Source: Thermosynechococcus sichuanensis E542
Lineage (GTDB): Bacteria; Cyanobacteriota; Cyanobacteriia; Thermosynechococcales; Thermosynechococcaceae
Reading direction: 5' to 3'
DNA: 64,000 bases
Assembly: GCF_003555505.1 (NCBI RefSeq)
Contig: NZ_CP032152.1
Location: forward strand, 558,001 to 622,000
The stretch's first letter is position 1. Each line of letters opens with the position of its first letter. Under the pieces are notes generated by a model. That model saw only the letters and a list, made by a program, of their open reading frames with translations, did no database searches and was not told the origin of the DNA. Shown piece by piece: positions 44,877 through 54,531 of the stretch. Position numbers and translations under genes: made by a program.

Positions 44877-45983
44877 TTAAAAGAGTTGCTGTACCCAGCC
44901 CAAGCCCGTGAGGTTCACGGTGTCCCGCACAATCAGGAACATCCCCAGTCCGAGGAGCAACACCAGCCCTGTTTGCATGACGCCCTCTTGGATGCGATTG
45001 GGTAAGGGACGACCCCGCAGCGCTTCCACCAGTAAAAAGAGCAGTTGACCGCCGTCAAGGGCTGGAAAGGGCAGAATATTGATAATGGCAAGGTTAATAC
45101 TGATCAAAGCGGTAAAGGTAAAGAGCTGTTCAGCATTGGAGCGGGCAATATCTGCGCCCATTGCCACGATCGCCACCGGTCCAGAGACCTGTTGAGCCGC
45201 TTGATCAAAATGCTGGAAAAGTTCCCGAAACCCATCCAGGGTCAGCACAATCACCCGCTGAAACTCCGCCGCTGCCGCCGTGACTAATTTAATCGGGTTT
45301 AAGGTGTGTTCACGGTGAATATCGGCATGGGGCGCCAGTTGAACGCCAATGCGGGCTTGACCATCCTCACTGATCTCTGGCGTGACGGTAATCTCTTGGA
45401 TCTGCCCTTGACGTTGAATCGTCAGTGTCAGGGGTTGCTGCGGATGCTGCTGAATGGCTCGCATCAGGTTTGGCAAGCTATTGGCATCGGCTCCCAAGGG
45501 TTGGCCATCCACGGCTAAAACGAGATCCCCCGGTTGAATGCCCGCTTTGGTGGCCACAAGGCTACTTTCGGGGACAAGGGCTGGAATGAGGACACCATCA
45601 TAGTAGGTGGCCTGACTAATCCCCATGACGCCCACCTGTACCAGCAGGAGCAAATAGGCAAAGACGAGATTGGCGATCACCCCCGCACTGATGACAATGG
45701 CGCGATCCAAAATCGGCCGGTTGCTCAGGAGATTGGGATCGTTGGCGGGAACGTCGCTATTGGGGTCATCGTCTGGGAAACCCACATAGCCCCCTAGGGG
45801 AATCAGGCGCAGGGCATACTCCGTCTCCTTGCCTTGAAACTTCCAGAGGATGGGGCCAAAGCCGATGGAAAAGCGGTTGACATGAATGCCTTGGCTGCGG
45901 GCAGCGATAAAGTGCCCCCACTCATGGACAAAAATCAAGATTCCCAAGATGGCGATCGCCACCACCACTGCAACCATGGACAT
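44877..45983 (-). CDS. rseP: Site-2 protease RseP (M50)
   Basis: 368 residues from ATG 45983 (ATG 45977 also possible). The zinc site is HEWGHFIAA (residues about 20-24) and the second motif is INILPFPALDGGQ near residue 310. One PDZ domain lies between (IQPGDLVLAVDGQPLG). Four transmembrane helices are expected. It cleaves within the membrane, typically membrane-held anti-sigma factors. It is followed by nth on the same strand and is divergent from accD. Confidence 0.93.
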   Translation of the reverse strand: MSMVAVVVAIAILGILIFVHEWGHFIAARSQGIHVNRFSIGFGPILWKFQGKETEYALRLIPLGGYVGFPDDDPNSDVPANDPNLLSNRPILDRAIVISAGVIANLVFAYLLLLVQVGVMGISQATYYDGVLIPALVPESSLVATKAGIQPGDLVLAVDGQPLGADANSLPNLMRAIQQHPQQPLTLTIQRQGQIQEITVTPEISEDGQARIGVQLAPHADIHREHTLNPIKLVTAAAAEFQRVIVLTLDGFRELFQHFDQAAQQVSGPVAIVAMGADIARSNAEQLFTFTALISINLAIINILPFPALDGGQLLFLLVEALRGRPLPNRIQEGVMQTGLVLLLGLGMFLIVRDTVNLTGLGWVQQLF

Positions 45984-46219
45984 AGATTCAACCCAGTGCT
46001 ACGCTGCGAACTATGAACTTCCTTATTATTGTGACACCGAACTTCCCCTTGGATCGGCAATCGCTCCACAGCCCCTTGCATAATTTCTCAAACTTGTGCG
46101 ATATATTGCAAAAATGCAACAAAGTGGGATGATAAGTAATTATTCTTAGTGGATGCTCCTTGGCGAGACCCATACAAACGCGCTATTTGAGACCTCAACG
46201 TTAAAGGGAATTTTCTACA

Positions 46220-47143
46220 ATGTCTTTATTTGATTGGTTTGCAAATCGCCGTAAAGAAACTGCCTTAACGCCCATGCAGCCAGAGCGAGAAATTGCCGAT
46301 GGTCTCTGGACAAAGTGCGAAGCCTGTGGCGTCATGATCTACAGCAAGGATCTGCATAGCCATCAATTGGTGTGCCCAGAGTGTGGCCATCACCATCGCG
46401 TCAGCAGTAGTGAGCGCATTCAACAACTGATTGACCCCCACACATGGCGCCCCCTCGATGAAAATTTGGTCAGTTGCGACCCCCTGCAATTCAAGGATCG
46501 CAAGCCCTATAGCGATCGCCTACGGGAGTATCAAGAAAAAACCGGTCTCAAGGATGCCGTACAAACTGGCCTCGGCCAACTGGAGGGTCTGCCGGTTGCC
46601 TTGGGGGTAATGGACTTTGCCTTCATGGGCGGTAGCATGGGCAGCGTCGTTGGTGAAAAAATCACCCGCCTGATTGAGCGAGCCACTTGGGAGCATATTC
46701 CTCTGGTGATTGTCTGTGCCTCTGGCGGTGCTCGCATGCAGGAAGGGATGCTCAGCTTGGTGCAAATGGCGAAAACTGCCGCTGCCCTTGAGCGTCATCG
46801 CAGTGCTGGTCTGCTCTATATCCCCGTTTTGACCCATCCCACTGCTGGGGGCGTGACCGCGAGCTTTGCCATGCTAGGGGACATTATCATTGCCGAGCCG
46901 AAAGCCACGATTGCCTTTGCTGGGCGGCGGGTCATTGAGCAAACACTGCGGGAAAAACTGCCTGATGACTTCCAAACCGCCGAATTTGTTCAAAAATGTG
47001 GCTTTGTGGATGTGATTGTGCCACGCACTCAACTGAAATCCACCTTGGCGCAGCTCATCCGTTTGCATCAACCCATGGCAAGTCAAGTGTCCTCAACGCT
47101 GTTGCCAAAATCATTCCCTTTGATGGCAATGGCTGAGGAATAG
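46220..47143 (+). CDS. accD: Acetyl-CoA carboxylase carboxyltransferase subunit beta
   Basis: 307 residues. N-terminal zinc ribbon: CEACG (about residue 33) and [10 protein letters not shown]. Carboxyltransferase core: [36 protein letters not shown], then [16 protein letters not shown] and [18 protein letters not shown]. It pairs with AccA to make malonyl-CoA in the first step of fatty acid synthesis. It stands alone, with its promoter in the 236-bp region shared with rseP. Confidence 0.98.
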   Translation: MSLFDWFANRRKETALTPMQPEREIADGLWTKCEACGVMIYSKDLHSHQLVCPECGHHHRVSSSERIQQLIDPHTWRPLDENLVSCDPLQFKDRKPYSDRLREYQEKTGLKDAVQTGLGQLEGLPVALGVMDFAFMGGSMGSVVGEKITRLIERATWEHIPLVIVCASGGARMQEGMLSLVQMAKTAAALERHRSAGLLYIPVLTHPTAGGVTASFAMLGDIIIAEPKATIAFAGRRVIEQTLREKLPDDFQTAEFVQKCGFVDVIVPRTQLKSTLAQLIRLHQPMASQVSSTLLPKSFPLMAMAEE

Positions 47144-47216
47144 TATAAAAACAGCAACAAGGCGTAGAAAAGGGCTGTCCTAGGGCGATCGCTATACAAT
47201 AGGGGATACTCCTTCC

Positions 47217-49124
47217 ATGCCGCAATGGCGTGGCTATCGCTGTGCTGTTTTTGCTGGCTCACCTGCTCTCATGCCTACCGCTCAAACTGATCAAAACCTC
47301 AAGCTTTGGTGGGGTGTTCTCTACCCTGCCTATGCTGATCACCCTATTTTGGCCGTTCCTAACCACGAAGGAACCGTTTTTGAGCAGGATACCAATCCCC
47401 CTAATGCGGCGGCCTTTTTTGACCCACAGCACCGCTACCAACGCTGGGATCACCGTTACGCCTGTGATTTGCCCCAACTGGTGCAGGATCTACAGCCTGA
47501 GGAACCGACGCTCTTAGAAGTCCTCCGCGAAACAGCTCAGGACTGGGCACAGGGGCTAAATATTCTCGACCCTAATGTGGTCATTCCCCATTTGCAATCG
47601 CAATACCCTGACCTCAGTGCGGTGGCGATCGCCTACCTTGCATTACATCTGATTTATCCTGAAACCATTCCCGCGATTCACGATGCGTGGCTAGATACCG
47701 TTGCCACCAGCAACTTACCGGCTGACTATTGCCACGGCATTATTCTTGACTACAATCACACTGCTCGCCCGCTGCAAGATGTTTGGCAAGACGAAAACAT
47801 TGCTGATGAGCAAATTTTCCAGTATCTGGAGGACATGATTGAGCTGTGGAAAACTTTAGAACCGTGGCATTGCCACTATTCCTTGCTCACCGTGAAGAAT
47901 TTGGCCGTCAATCCTGACGATCAATTGCGGCTGCACCAACTGGACTTCACCTTGCCCTTAGTGGAAACCTTTGAGAAACCCACAGCGCCCCCCAGCCTCG
48001 TTGGCGTTTGGCAAGAGTTATTTGCCCATGCCTCTAGTCGCCGCCAAGCCGTTTTTATGCCCCTCTTGGTCTCCTTGAGTACGGCTCCTCTAGAGAAAAT
48101 CTCAGAAATCCAAATGTTGCTTGACTCCCTTGCCTCTACCCTGCGCAGTGAACCCCTGCCAGACTTTGAGGAGGAGAGCGGTGAAAGTACGGGTGACTTG
48201 ATTAATGAACTGCCAGAAATGACCCTCTCAGCAGAATCAGCAGAAGAGGATCATACCGCTATTGAGGATGCACCCACTGCCCTCTTACCACGACAACTGG
48301 TTCAAGTGGATGTTGCTGCCCACACCGATACCGGGCGCGATCGCCACCACAACGAGGATTTCTATCTCATCAATCATCGGCAGCAGGTGCGCATGACCCC
48401 CAATGGTCAACAACTAGAGGTTCAGGGGGTTTATGTTCTCTGTGACGGCATGGGCGGACACGCCGAAGGAGAAGTTGCTAGCTCCTTAGCCACTAAAACC
48501 GTTTATGAATACTTCGAGCAGACTTGGCCGTGGCAGGGGGAACTCCCTAGCGCTGAGGAGGTACGCAACGCCATTTACCGTGCCAATGAGGTCATTTTTG
48601 CCACCAATGATCAAAAAGCAAAAATGGGCAGTGGTCGCATGGGCACCACACTGGTGATGGCACTGGTTCACAATTACCATCTTCGCCTTGGTCATGTCGG
48701 CGACAGTCGTATCTACCGCTTCACCAAACGGCAAGGACTGCAACAACTGACCACAGATCACGAAGTGGGCCAACGTCTGATTCAACAGGGGGTCGAACCC
48801 GAAATTGCCTATGGTCGCCCCGACGCCTACCAACTCACCCAAGCCCTCGGCCCTCGCAATAATGAGGCCATCTACCCAGAAGTGATTGACTTGGACATCG
48901 AAGAAGATACCCTTGTTTTACTTTGCTCCGATGGCCTCTCCGATAATCGCTGCCTTGAAACCCATATCATTAGCCATTTGGTTCCCATGCTCGACTTTAG
49001 TATCCCCCTCAGTCAGTCGCTCCATAAATTGATTGATCTGGGAAATCAAGTCAATGGCCACGATAACCTGACGGCGATCGCCCTCCGCTTCAAATTGCGC
49101 TCCGTTCTCAGCACCCTATTTTAG
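47217..49124 (+). CDS. PP2C-type protein phosphatase with large N-terminal region
   Basis: 635 residues from ATG 47217 (ATG 47271 is possible). The C-terminal PP2C domain (about 375-630) has all metal motifs: NEDFYLI, VLCDGMGGHAEG, GTTLVMALVH, LGHVGDSRIYR, LLCSDGLSDN and GHDNLTAIAL. The first ~300 residues (e.g. LQPEEPTLLEVLRETAQDW, LLTVKNLAVNPDDQLRLHQ) look like a degenerate kinase-like fold, followed by an acidic linker. It would remove Ser/Thr phosphates. It lies 116 bp upstream of the haemagglutinin-CHAT gene. Confidence 0.87.
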   Translation: MPQWRGYRCAVFAGSPALMPTAQTDQNLKLWWGVLYPAYADHPILAVPNHEGTVFEQDTNPPNAAAFFDPQHRYQRWDHRYACDLPQLVQDLQPEEPTLLEVLRETAQDWAQGLNILDPNVVIPHLQSQYPDLSAVAIAYLALHLIYPETIPAIHDAWLDTVATSNLPADYCHGIILDYNHTARPLQDVWQDENIADEQIFQYLEDMIELWKTLEPWHCHYSLLTVKNLAVNPDDQLRLHQLDFTLPLVETFEKPTAPPSLVGVWQELFAHASSRRQAVFMPLLVSLSTAPLEKISEIQMLLDSLASTLRSEPLPDFEEESGESTGDLINELPEMTLSAESAEEDHTAIEDAPTALLPRQLVQVDVAAHTDTGRDRHHNEDFYLINHRQQVRMTPNGQQLEVQGVYVLCDGMGGHAEGEVASSLATKTVYEYFEQTWPWQGELPSAEEVRNAIYRANEVIFATNDQKAKMGSGRMGTTLVMALVHNYHLRLGHVGDSRIYRFTKRQGLQQLTTDHEVGQRLIQQGVEPEIAYGRPDAYQLTQALGPRNNEAIYPEVIDLDIEEDTLVLLCSDGLSDNRCLETHIISHLVPMLDFSIPLSQSLHKLIDLGNQVNGHDNLTAIALRFKLRSVLSTLF

Positions 49125-49240
49125 GGAAGGAAGATCTAGAATAGACACTTTGCCAAGTGGCATATTTCCTTGACCATAGATAAAAGAGTCTCTGAGGATA
49201 AAACTATCGTCAGTACCAAACTCTTTTTACAAAAAGTGAT

Positions 49241-52200
49241 ATGGTCTCCCCGTTCTTAAGGACTGTGTTTTCCCGTAGCTTAGTCAGCCTGACTGGCTTT
49301 GTTTCTCTTCTCACTGCCCCCGCACTGGCTCAAATCACCCCCGCCCCCAATACCACGGGCACGACCGTAGAAACTGTCAACAATCAATTCAACATTGGGG
49401 GTGGACAGCTTTCAGGGGATGGCCGAAACCTCTTTCACCTCTTCCGCGACTTCAATGTTCAGCAGGGACAAACCGCCAACTTTCTTTCTACGCCACAAAT
49501 TCAGAACATTCTAGCTGGCGTCAATGGCGGCAGTGCCAGTTATATCAATGGCATACTAAAAGTGACAGGGGGCAACAGCAACCTCTACCTCCTGAATCCT
49601 GCTGGTATTGTCTTTGGCTCCAATGCCCAGTTAAATCTGCCAGCAGCGTTCCATGCCTCGACAGCGCAGCGGGTTCACTTTGGCGGTGGTATCTTTGACC
49701 TCAATGGCTCGAACTCTTACACCCAGCTCAATGGCTCTCCCCTCGGCTTTGAATTTGCCAATAGAGGGATTTTGATCAATGAAGGCAATCTCAGTGTTAA
49801 TGCCGGTCAATCCCTGACCCTGATGGCGCATCAGATCATTAATACAGGCACCCTTGGCGCAGCGGGGGGCACAGTGAATGTTGTGGCAGTACCCGAGTCA
49901 AGTCTGGTGCGGGTTTCCCAAGAGGGCATGCTCCTCAGTCTTGAAATTCCCCAAGAGCGATTACCCGCCGCAGGCATTATTCAGCCAATTGATCTCCCGA
50001 CGTTACTTACAGGGGGTAATGGCTATCCCGCCGTCAATAGTGTGACTCGAAATCCAGATGGCACGATTCGCTTAGTTCACGATAGCACTAAGATTCCCCT
50101 AACCACGAATACGGCGGTCATTGGCGGCACGATTGATGTGAGTCATGCCACAGGCTCCGGCGGGAAAATCACGATTGCTGGCCAAGGCAGTAATATTGCT
50201 CTCATGAATGCTCAACTCACTGCTGCGGGCAATACAGGGGGCGGCACTGTTCTCGTCGGCGGTGACTACCTAGGGGGAACAACAGGAACAAATCGCTTAG
50301 ATCGTAGTTTCAATGCAGAGAATCTTTTCATTAATGGCGGGACTTCTTTGAATGCTGATGCCCTCAGTCAGGGGGATGGCGGAACGGTTATCAACTGGGC
50401 AGACAACAGCACCCGTTTTTACGGTCAAATTAGCGCACGGGGCGGCGCTCTTAGCGGCAACGGTGGCTTTGTCGAAGTTTCTGGCAAACAATACCTTGAT
50501 TTCCAAGGCACAGTTGATACCACTGCCCCCAACGGGACTACAGGAACACTGCTCCTTGATCCAACAGATATCTATATTATTGATGGCAGAAGTGACTTCA
50601 ATATTACCTCTACTTCACCTTTTGAGGCAGCATCAAACTTTTATCCATTCTCTAAACTAAGTATAGGGACACTGTTATCAGCACTCAGTTCCACCAACGT
50701 TATTGTCACAACAGCGAGTACTGCAAGCAGCACTGGAAATATCTATGTGCAAACCCCCATTTCGAGCAGCTCCACAAACTCGCTTACTTTACAAGCGGAT
50801 AATAATATCATCATTGGCTATCCCATCTCTCTTCAAGGCAGCTTAATACTACAAGCGCAAGGTTTAATTCAAAATCAGGAATTTCAAAACAACCCAATCA
50901 ACATTAGTGCAGCAAATATTATTGCGAACGCTCCGATACAAACTAGTGGAACAAATATCACTCTCCAAGCTAGTGGTAACATTTCCCTTCCCTCCGTTGG
51001 CAATGTTCTCAGTACATCAGGTGGAAGTATTAATCTACAGAGTAGTGGGGGTTTGATTTCTCTTGGTGGTTCAGTTAATGCATCTTCAAGTACTATTCAA
51101 ATTACTGGAAGTACGAATTTATTGAACTCAACTAACTTTTTGGGAGGAAACATTACCTTTGATGGAAATATTACTGGCAATCATCCATTGACTATTACTT
51201 CAAATGGTCAAGCAACAGTTACTGGAATAATTAATGCAGCAAACTTAATTATTAATGCTAGCGGGAATATTCAACTCAATAACGTTACCACAAGTTCAGG
51301 TATTAATCTAGACTCTGGATTATTTAATATCACTACTGGTAATTTGCAAGTTACTCAGAGTAGTGGCATTATTCGTGTCGTTGCTCCCAAAAATATTACC
51401 CTTGGAAGTTTATCAAGCGCTGGAGGAGCGATCGCTGTTTTCTCAGGTGGTCAAAGTATTTCAACAGGCAATATCAACAGTAATGGTGGCTTTGTTTATC
51501 TCGATTCCATCACAGGGATTACGACAGGTAATGTCACCACTGGAGGAGGCAACTTCGATGCTGTGGCCTATGGTGGTCAATTGACTACGGGAAGTATTAA
51601 TACTGCTGGAAGTGGCGGCAGTGTTACCCTATTTGCTCCAAATATCACTACAGGCAATATTTTCACAAATGGTGGTAGCTTTTTGGCGCAAACTGGTAGT
51701 TTCCCTGTTCAAACCTATAAAATTACGATTGACTCAATTCTCAACGGTAGTTCAACACTGCGAGGATTACTGACCAATCAAGCATCGCCAACTGGTAATT
51801 TGACATTTGGTTATTTAGCTACCAACGGCGGAGATATTAACTTGAGGGCTGGTGATATTGTTTTTAATTCAATCAACGCTGAGACTGGCAAAATTGACAT
51901 CTATGCTGAGAATTTATTGCGTGCTTTAGGCACCTTTGATCGCAATGGTGTGCCCACTAGCATATTTGGCCGCTCGGTCAATATCTTTATCAACAATGAC
52001 AGATCATTCTCAGTCGGTAACTCTGCTCTCAATGGAATAGCAGGCGCTATTCAGTCAGAGAATTCCGTGATTGCCCCGCCTAGAACATTATCAGGGCTGG
52101 TAGAAGTAGGCAATATTCGTTTTGAAAACAAAGGCCAAAATCCTCAAAACCTTTCTGAGCAGCAGGCCAGTATCCTCCTAGAGCCTCCACCGTTAGTAAT

Positions 52201-53488
52201 AGAGGGTGCATCACAGGTGCCAAGTGAGTCACCTCCCATTCTTTTGACAGGAGAGATTGAGATTGCACTAGCTAATAATAATCTCAGTCGTGCTCTTGCC
52301 CTTTTAGACCAGCGAGGTTGTGAAGAGGTTACGAGTTACTTTGGTCGTCCCTGCGATAGAAGTGAATTGTCTATTGAAGAATTGCAAGCCGCACTAAATG
52401 AAATCGCTAAGCAAACAGGCAAGAAGCCAGCTGTTATCTATACACTGGCACGACCCGACCAACTCGATTTGATGATGGTGACACCAGAGGGAGAGCCAAT
52501 TCACGTACCAGTGCGCGGAGTGGGGCGTGAGCAACTCCTAAAAACGGTGGATCAGTTTACGAATAGTGTGCGGGATCCACGCTTGGTCAATACCCGTGCT
52601 TATCTACCTGCATCCCAGCAACTCTATCAGTGGTTAATTGCACCGCTGCGATCTCAGTTGGATGCCCAAGGCGTTGAAACACTGGTTTTTGTTCTTGATA
52701 GTGGCATGCGGGGAATTCCCGTGGCGGCGCTCCATGATGGCCAAGGCTTCTTGATTGAGCGCTTTAGTATGGCCTTGGTGCCCAGTATGAGCCTCATGGA
52801 TACCCGTTATCGCAGTGTCCAACAGGCACGGATTCTGGCGATGGGGGCATCGGAGTTCAAAGATCAGTCGCCCTTACCCGCTGTACCGCTGGAACTAGCT
52901 CAAATTACCAAGGATTTAGGGGGCGGTACGGAGTTCCTCAATGCTGACTTTACCATTCCCAACTTGCAGCGGCAGCATCGGCAGGGAACTTATCAAATCA
53001 TCCATCTCGCAACGCATGGTGAGTTTCAGCCCGGGTCTCCTGAAAGCTCCTATATTGCCTTTACTGATGGGCGGTTGAATTTATTGCAGTTGCGCAATTT
53101 ACGTCTCTATCGTCCGGAAACAGAGCTACTGACGTTGAGTGCCTGTCGTACAGCGGTGGGTGACTTAGATGCCGAGCTGGGATTTGCCGGGCTATCGGTG
53201 CAGTCGGGGGTGAAATCGGTTCTGGCTAGCTTGTGGTATGTCAGTGATGAGGGGACATTGGCTTTGATGACAGGCTTTTACAATCAATTGAATACGGCAC
53301 CGATCAAGGCGGAGGCGCTGCGCCAAGCACAATTGGCCATGTTGCGGGGCGATATTACAGTCAAGGGGAATGAACTGCGCACAATTCGTGGCGGAATTCC
53401 TTTACCACCGCAGGTTGCGGTGGGCGATCGCTCCCTGAGTCATCCCTACTTCTGGGCCGCCTTTACGATGATTGGTAGTCCGTGGTAG
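49241..53488 (+). CDS. Secreted haemagglutinin (TPS domain) - CHAT protease fusion
   Basis: 1415 residues from ATG 49241. Signal peptide 1-30 (ending APALAQ); TPS/haemagglutinin N-domain about 30-280, with NFLSTPQIQNILAGVNGG, the NPAGIVFG motif and LTLMAHQIINTGTL; then a Ser/Asn/Thr/Gly-rich beta-helical region (about 280-960). The CHAT caspase-like domain is at about 1100-1415, with His1259 in HLATHGEF and Cys1302 in LSACRTA, and FWAAFTMIG near the end. The core at about 50,560-52,050 is strikingly AT-rich. No TpsB transporter is adjacent. An exported or surface protease or adhesin is inferred. Confidence 0.9.
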   Translation: MVSPFLRTVFSRSLVSLTGFVSLLTAPALAQITPAPNTTGTTVETVNNQFNIGGGQLSGDGRNLFHLFRDFNVQQGQTANFLSTPQIQNILAGVNGGSASYINGILKVTGGNSNLYLLNPAGIVFGSNAQLNLPAAFHASTAQRVHFGGGIFDLNGSNSYTQLNGSPLGFEFANRGILINEGNLSVNAGQSLTLMAHQIINTGTLGAAGGTVNVVAVPESSLVRVSQEGMLLSLEIPQERLPAAGIIQPIDLPTLLTGGNGYPAVNSVTRNPDGTIRLVHDSTKIPLTTNTAVIGGTIDVSHATGSGGKITIAGQGSNIALMNAQLTAAGNTGGGTVLVGGDYLGGTTGTNRLDRSFNAENLFINGGTSLNADALSQGDGGTVINWADNSTRFYGQISARGGALSGNGGFVEVSGKQYLDFQGTVDTTAPNGTTGTLLLDPTDIYIIDGRSDFNITSTSPFEAASNFYPFSKLSIGTLLSALSSTNVIVTTASTASSTGNIYVQTPISSSSTNSLTLQADNNIIIGYPISLQGSLILQAQGLIQNQEFQNNPINISAANIIANAPIQTSGTNITLQASGNISLPSVGNVLSTSGGSINLQSSGGLISLGGSVNASSSTIQITGSTNLLNSTNFLGGNITFDGNITGNHPLTITSNGQATVTGIINAANLIINASGNIQLNNVTTSSGINLDSGLFNITTGNLQVTQSSGIIRVVAPKNITLGSLSSAGGAIAVFSGGQSISTGNINSNGGFVYLDSITGITTGNVTTGGGNFDAVAYGGQLTTGSINTAGSGGSVTLFAPNITTGNIFTNGGSFLAQTGSFPVQTYKITIDSILNGSSTLRGLLTNQASPTGNLTFGYLATNGGDINLRAGDIVFNSINAETGKIDIYAENLLRALGTFDRNGVPTSIFGRSVNIFINNDRSFSVGNSALNGIAGAIQSENSVIAPPRTLSGLVEVGNIRFENKGQNPQNLSEQQASILLEPPPLVIEGASQVPSESPPILLTGEIEIALANNNLSRALALLDQRGCEEVTSYFGRPCDRSELSIEELQAALNEIAKQTGKKPAVIYTLARPDQLDLMMVTPEGEPIHVPVRGVGREQLLKTVDQFTNSVRDPRLVNTRAYLPASQQLYQWLIAPLRSQLDAQGVETLVFVLDSGMRGIPVAALHDGQGFLIERFSMALVPSMSLMDTRYRSVQQARILAMGASEFKDQSPLPAVPLELAQITKDLGGGTEFLNADFTIPNLQRQHRQGTYQIIHLATHGEFQPGSPESSYIAFTDGRLNLLQLRNLRLYRPETELLTLSACRTAVGDLDAELGFAGLSVQSGVKSVLASLWYVSDEGTLALMTGFYNQLNTAPIKAEALRQAQLAMLRGDITVKGNELRTIRGGIPLPPQVAVGDRSLSHPYFWAAFTMIGSPW

Positions 53489-53495
53489 GCCCAGG

Positions 53496-54458
53496 CTAGC
53501 GTTCCGGGCGCACAGTGGCAAAAATCTCTTCCAAAATCTCTGAGGCACCCTGTTCACGGAGTTTCAAGGCAAGGCGCGTTCCTAGTTCTTCGGCGCTGGC
53601 AGCATCGCCGGTGAGACTGTCTTTGACAAGGCGTTGGCCATTGAGACTTGCCACTAAGCCGGTGAGCGTGAGTTGACCGTTTTCAATCACGGTATGTACG
53701 CCAATGGGTACTTGACAGCCCCCTTCCAATTGCCGCAGGAAGGCTCGCTCTGCTAAGCAACGGGCTGCGGTCTCTGGATGTTCGAGGGTTTTCACTAAGG
53801 CCAAGATGTCGGTATCGTCGGCGCGGCATTCAATACCCAAGGCGCCCTGACCGACGGCATAGAGAGATACGGTTGCCGGTAAGACTTGGCTAATGCGATC
53901 GCCAAAGCCCAAACGCCGCAGACCCGCCACCGCCAAAATCAAGGCATCGTATTCCCCAGCATCCAACTTGGCCAAGCGAGTATTCAGGTTCCCCCGCACA
54001 TCCTTGAAGGTGAGATGGGGGTAGTGGTGGCGTAGTTGTGCCAAGCGTCGCAGTGACGAAGTACCAATCACTGTGCCTTCAGGTAGGGTATCAATGGTGT
54101 GTCCTGTCCATTTCGCGCCTAAAACGAGGGCATCCGCTGGGTCTTCCCGCTCGGTAATCGCCGCTAAAACTAAACCATCGGGCAACTTGGTGGGTAAGTC
54201 CTTGAGGGAGTGGACGGCCAAATCGGTTTCGCCCCGCAGCATGGAGAGTTCTAGCTCTTTGGTAAAGAGGCCTTTATCGCCAATTTTTGCAAGGGCGACA
54301 TCAAGGATATTGTCCCCTTGGGTGGTCATGGTCACCACCTCGAAGGCGCGATCGCGATGGTGGGTTTGTAGTTGCGCCTGTACCCATTCCGTTTGCACGA
54401 GAGCCAGTTGACTTTTGCGGGAACCAATGCGAACCGGACGGGACGAGGTGGCAATCAT
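53496..54458 (-). CDS. hemC: Porphobilinogen deaminase (hydroxymethylbilane synthase)
   Basis: 320 residues. [15 protein letters not shown] opens the protein; [18 protein letters not shown] and [14 protein letters not shown] are substrate-binding segments. The dipyrromethane cofactor Cys is in [11 protein letters not shown]. It joins four porphobilinogens to make hydroxymethylbilane for chlorophyll, haem and bilins. It lies 73 bp after the radical SAM gene on the same strand and converges on the haemagglutinin gene. Confidence 0.98.
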   Translation of the reverse strand: MIATSSRPVRIGSRKSQLALVQTEWVQAQLQTHHRDRAFEVVTMTTQGDNILDVALAKIGDKGLFTKELELSMLRGETDLAVHSLKDLPTKLPDGLVLAAITEREDPADALVLGAKWTGHTIDTLPEGTVIGTSSLRRLAQLRHHYPHLTFKDVRGNLNTRLAKLDAGEYDALILAVAGLRRLGFGDRISQVLPATVSLYAVGQGALGIECRADDTDILALVKTLEHPETAARCLAERAFLRQLEGGCQVPIGVHTVIENGQLTLTGLVASLNGQRLVKDSLTGDAASAEELGTRLALKLREQGASEILEEIFATVRPER

Positions 54459-54531
54459 AGCGTTGAGTGTGCAGCGGACAGCATCCAGCCATTATAGGTT
54501 GCAGGGATCCCTAGGGGCAAGATCAGCCATT

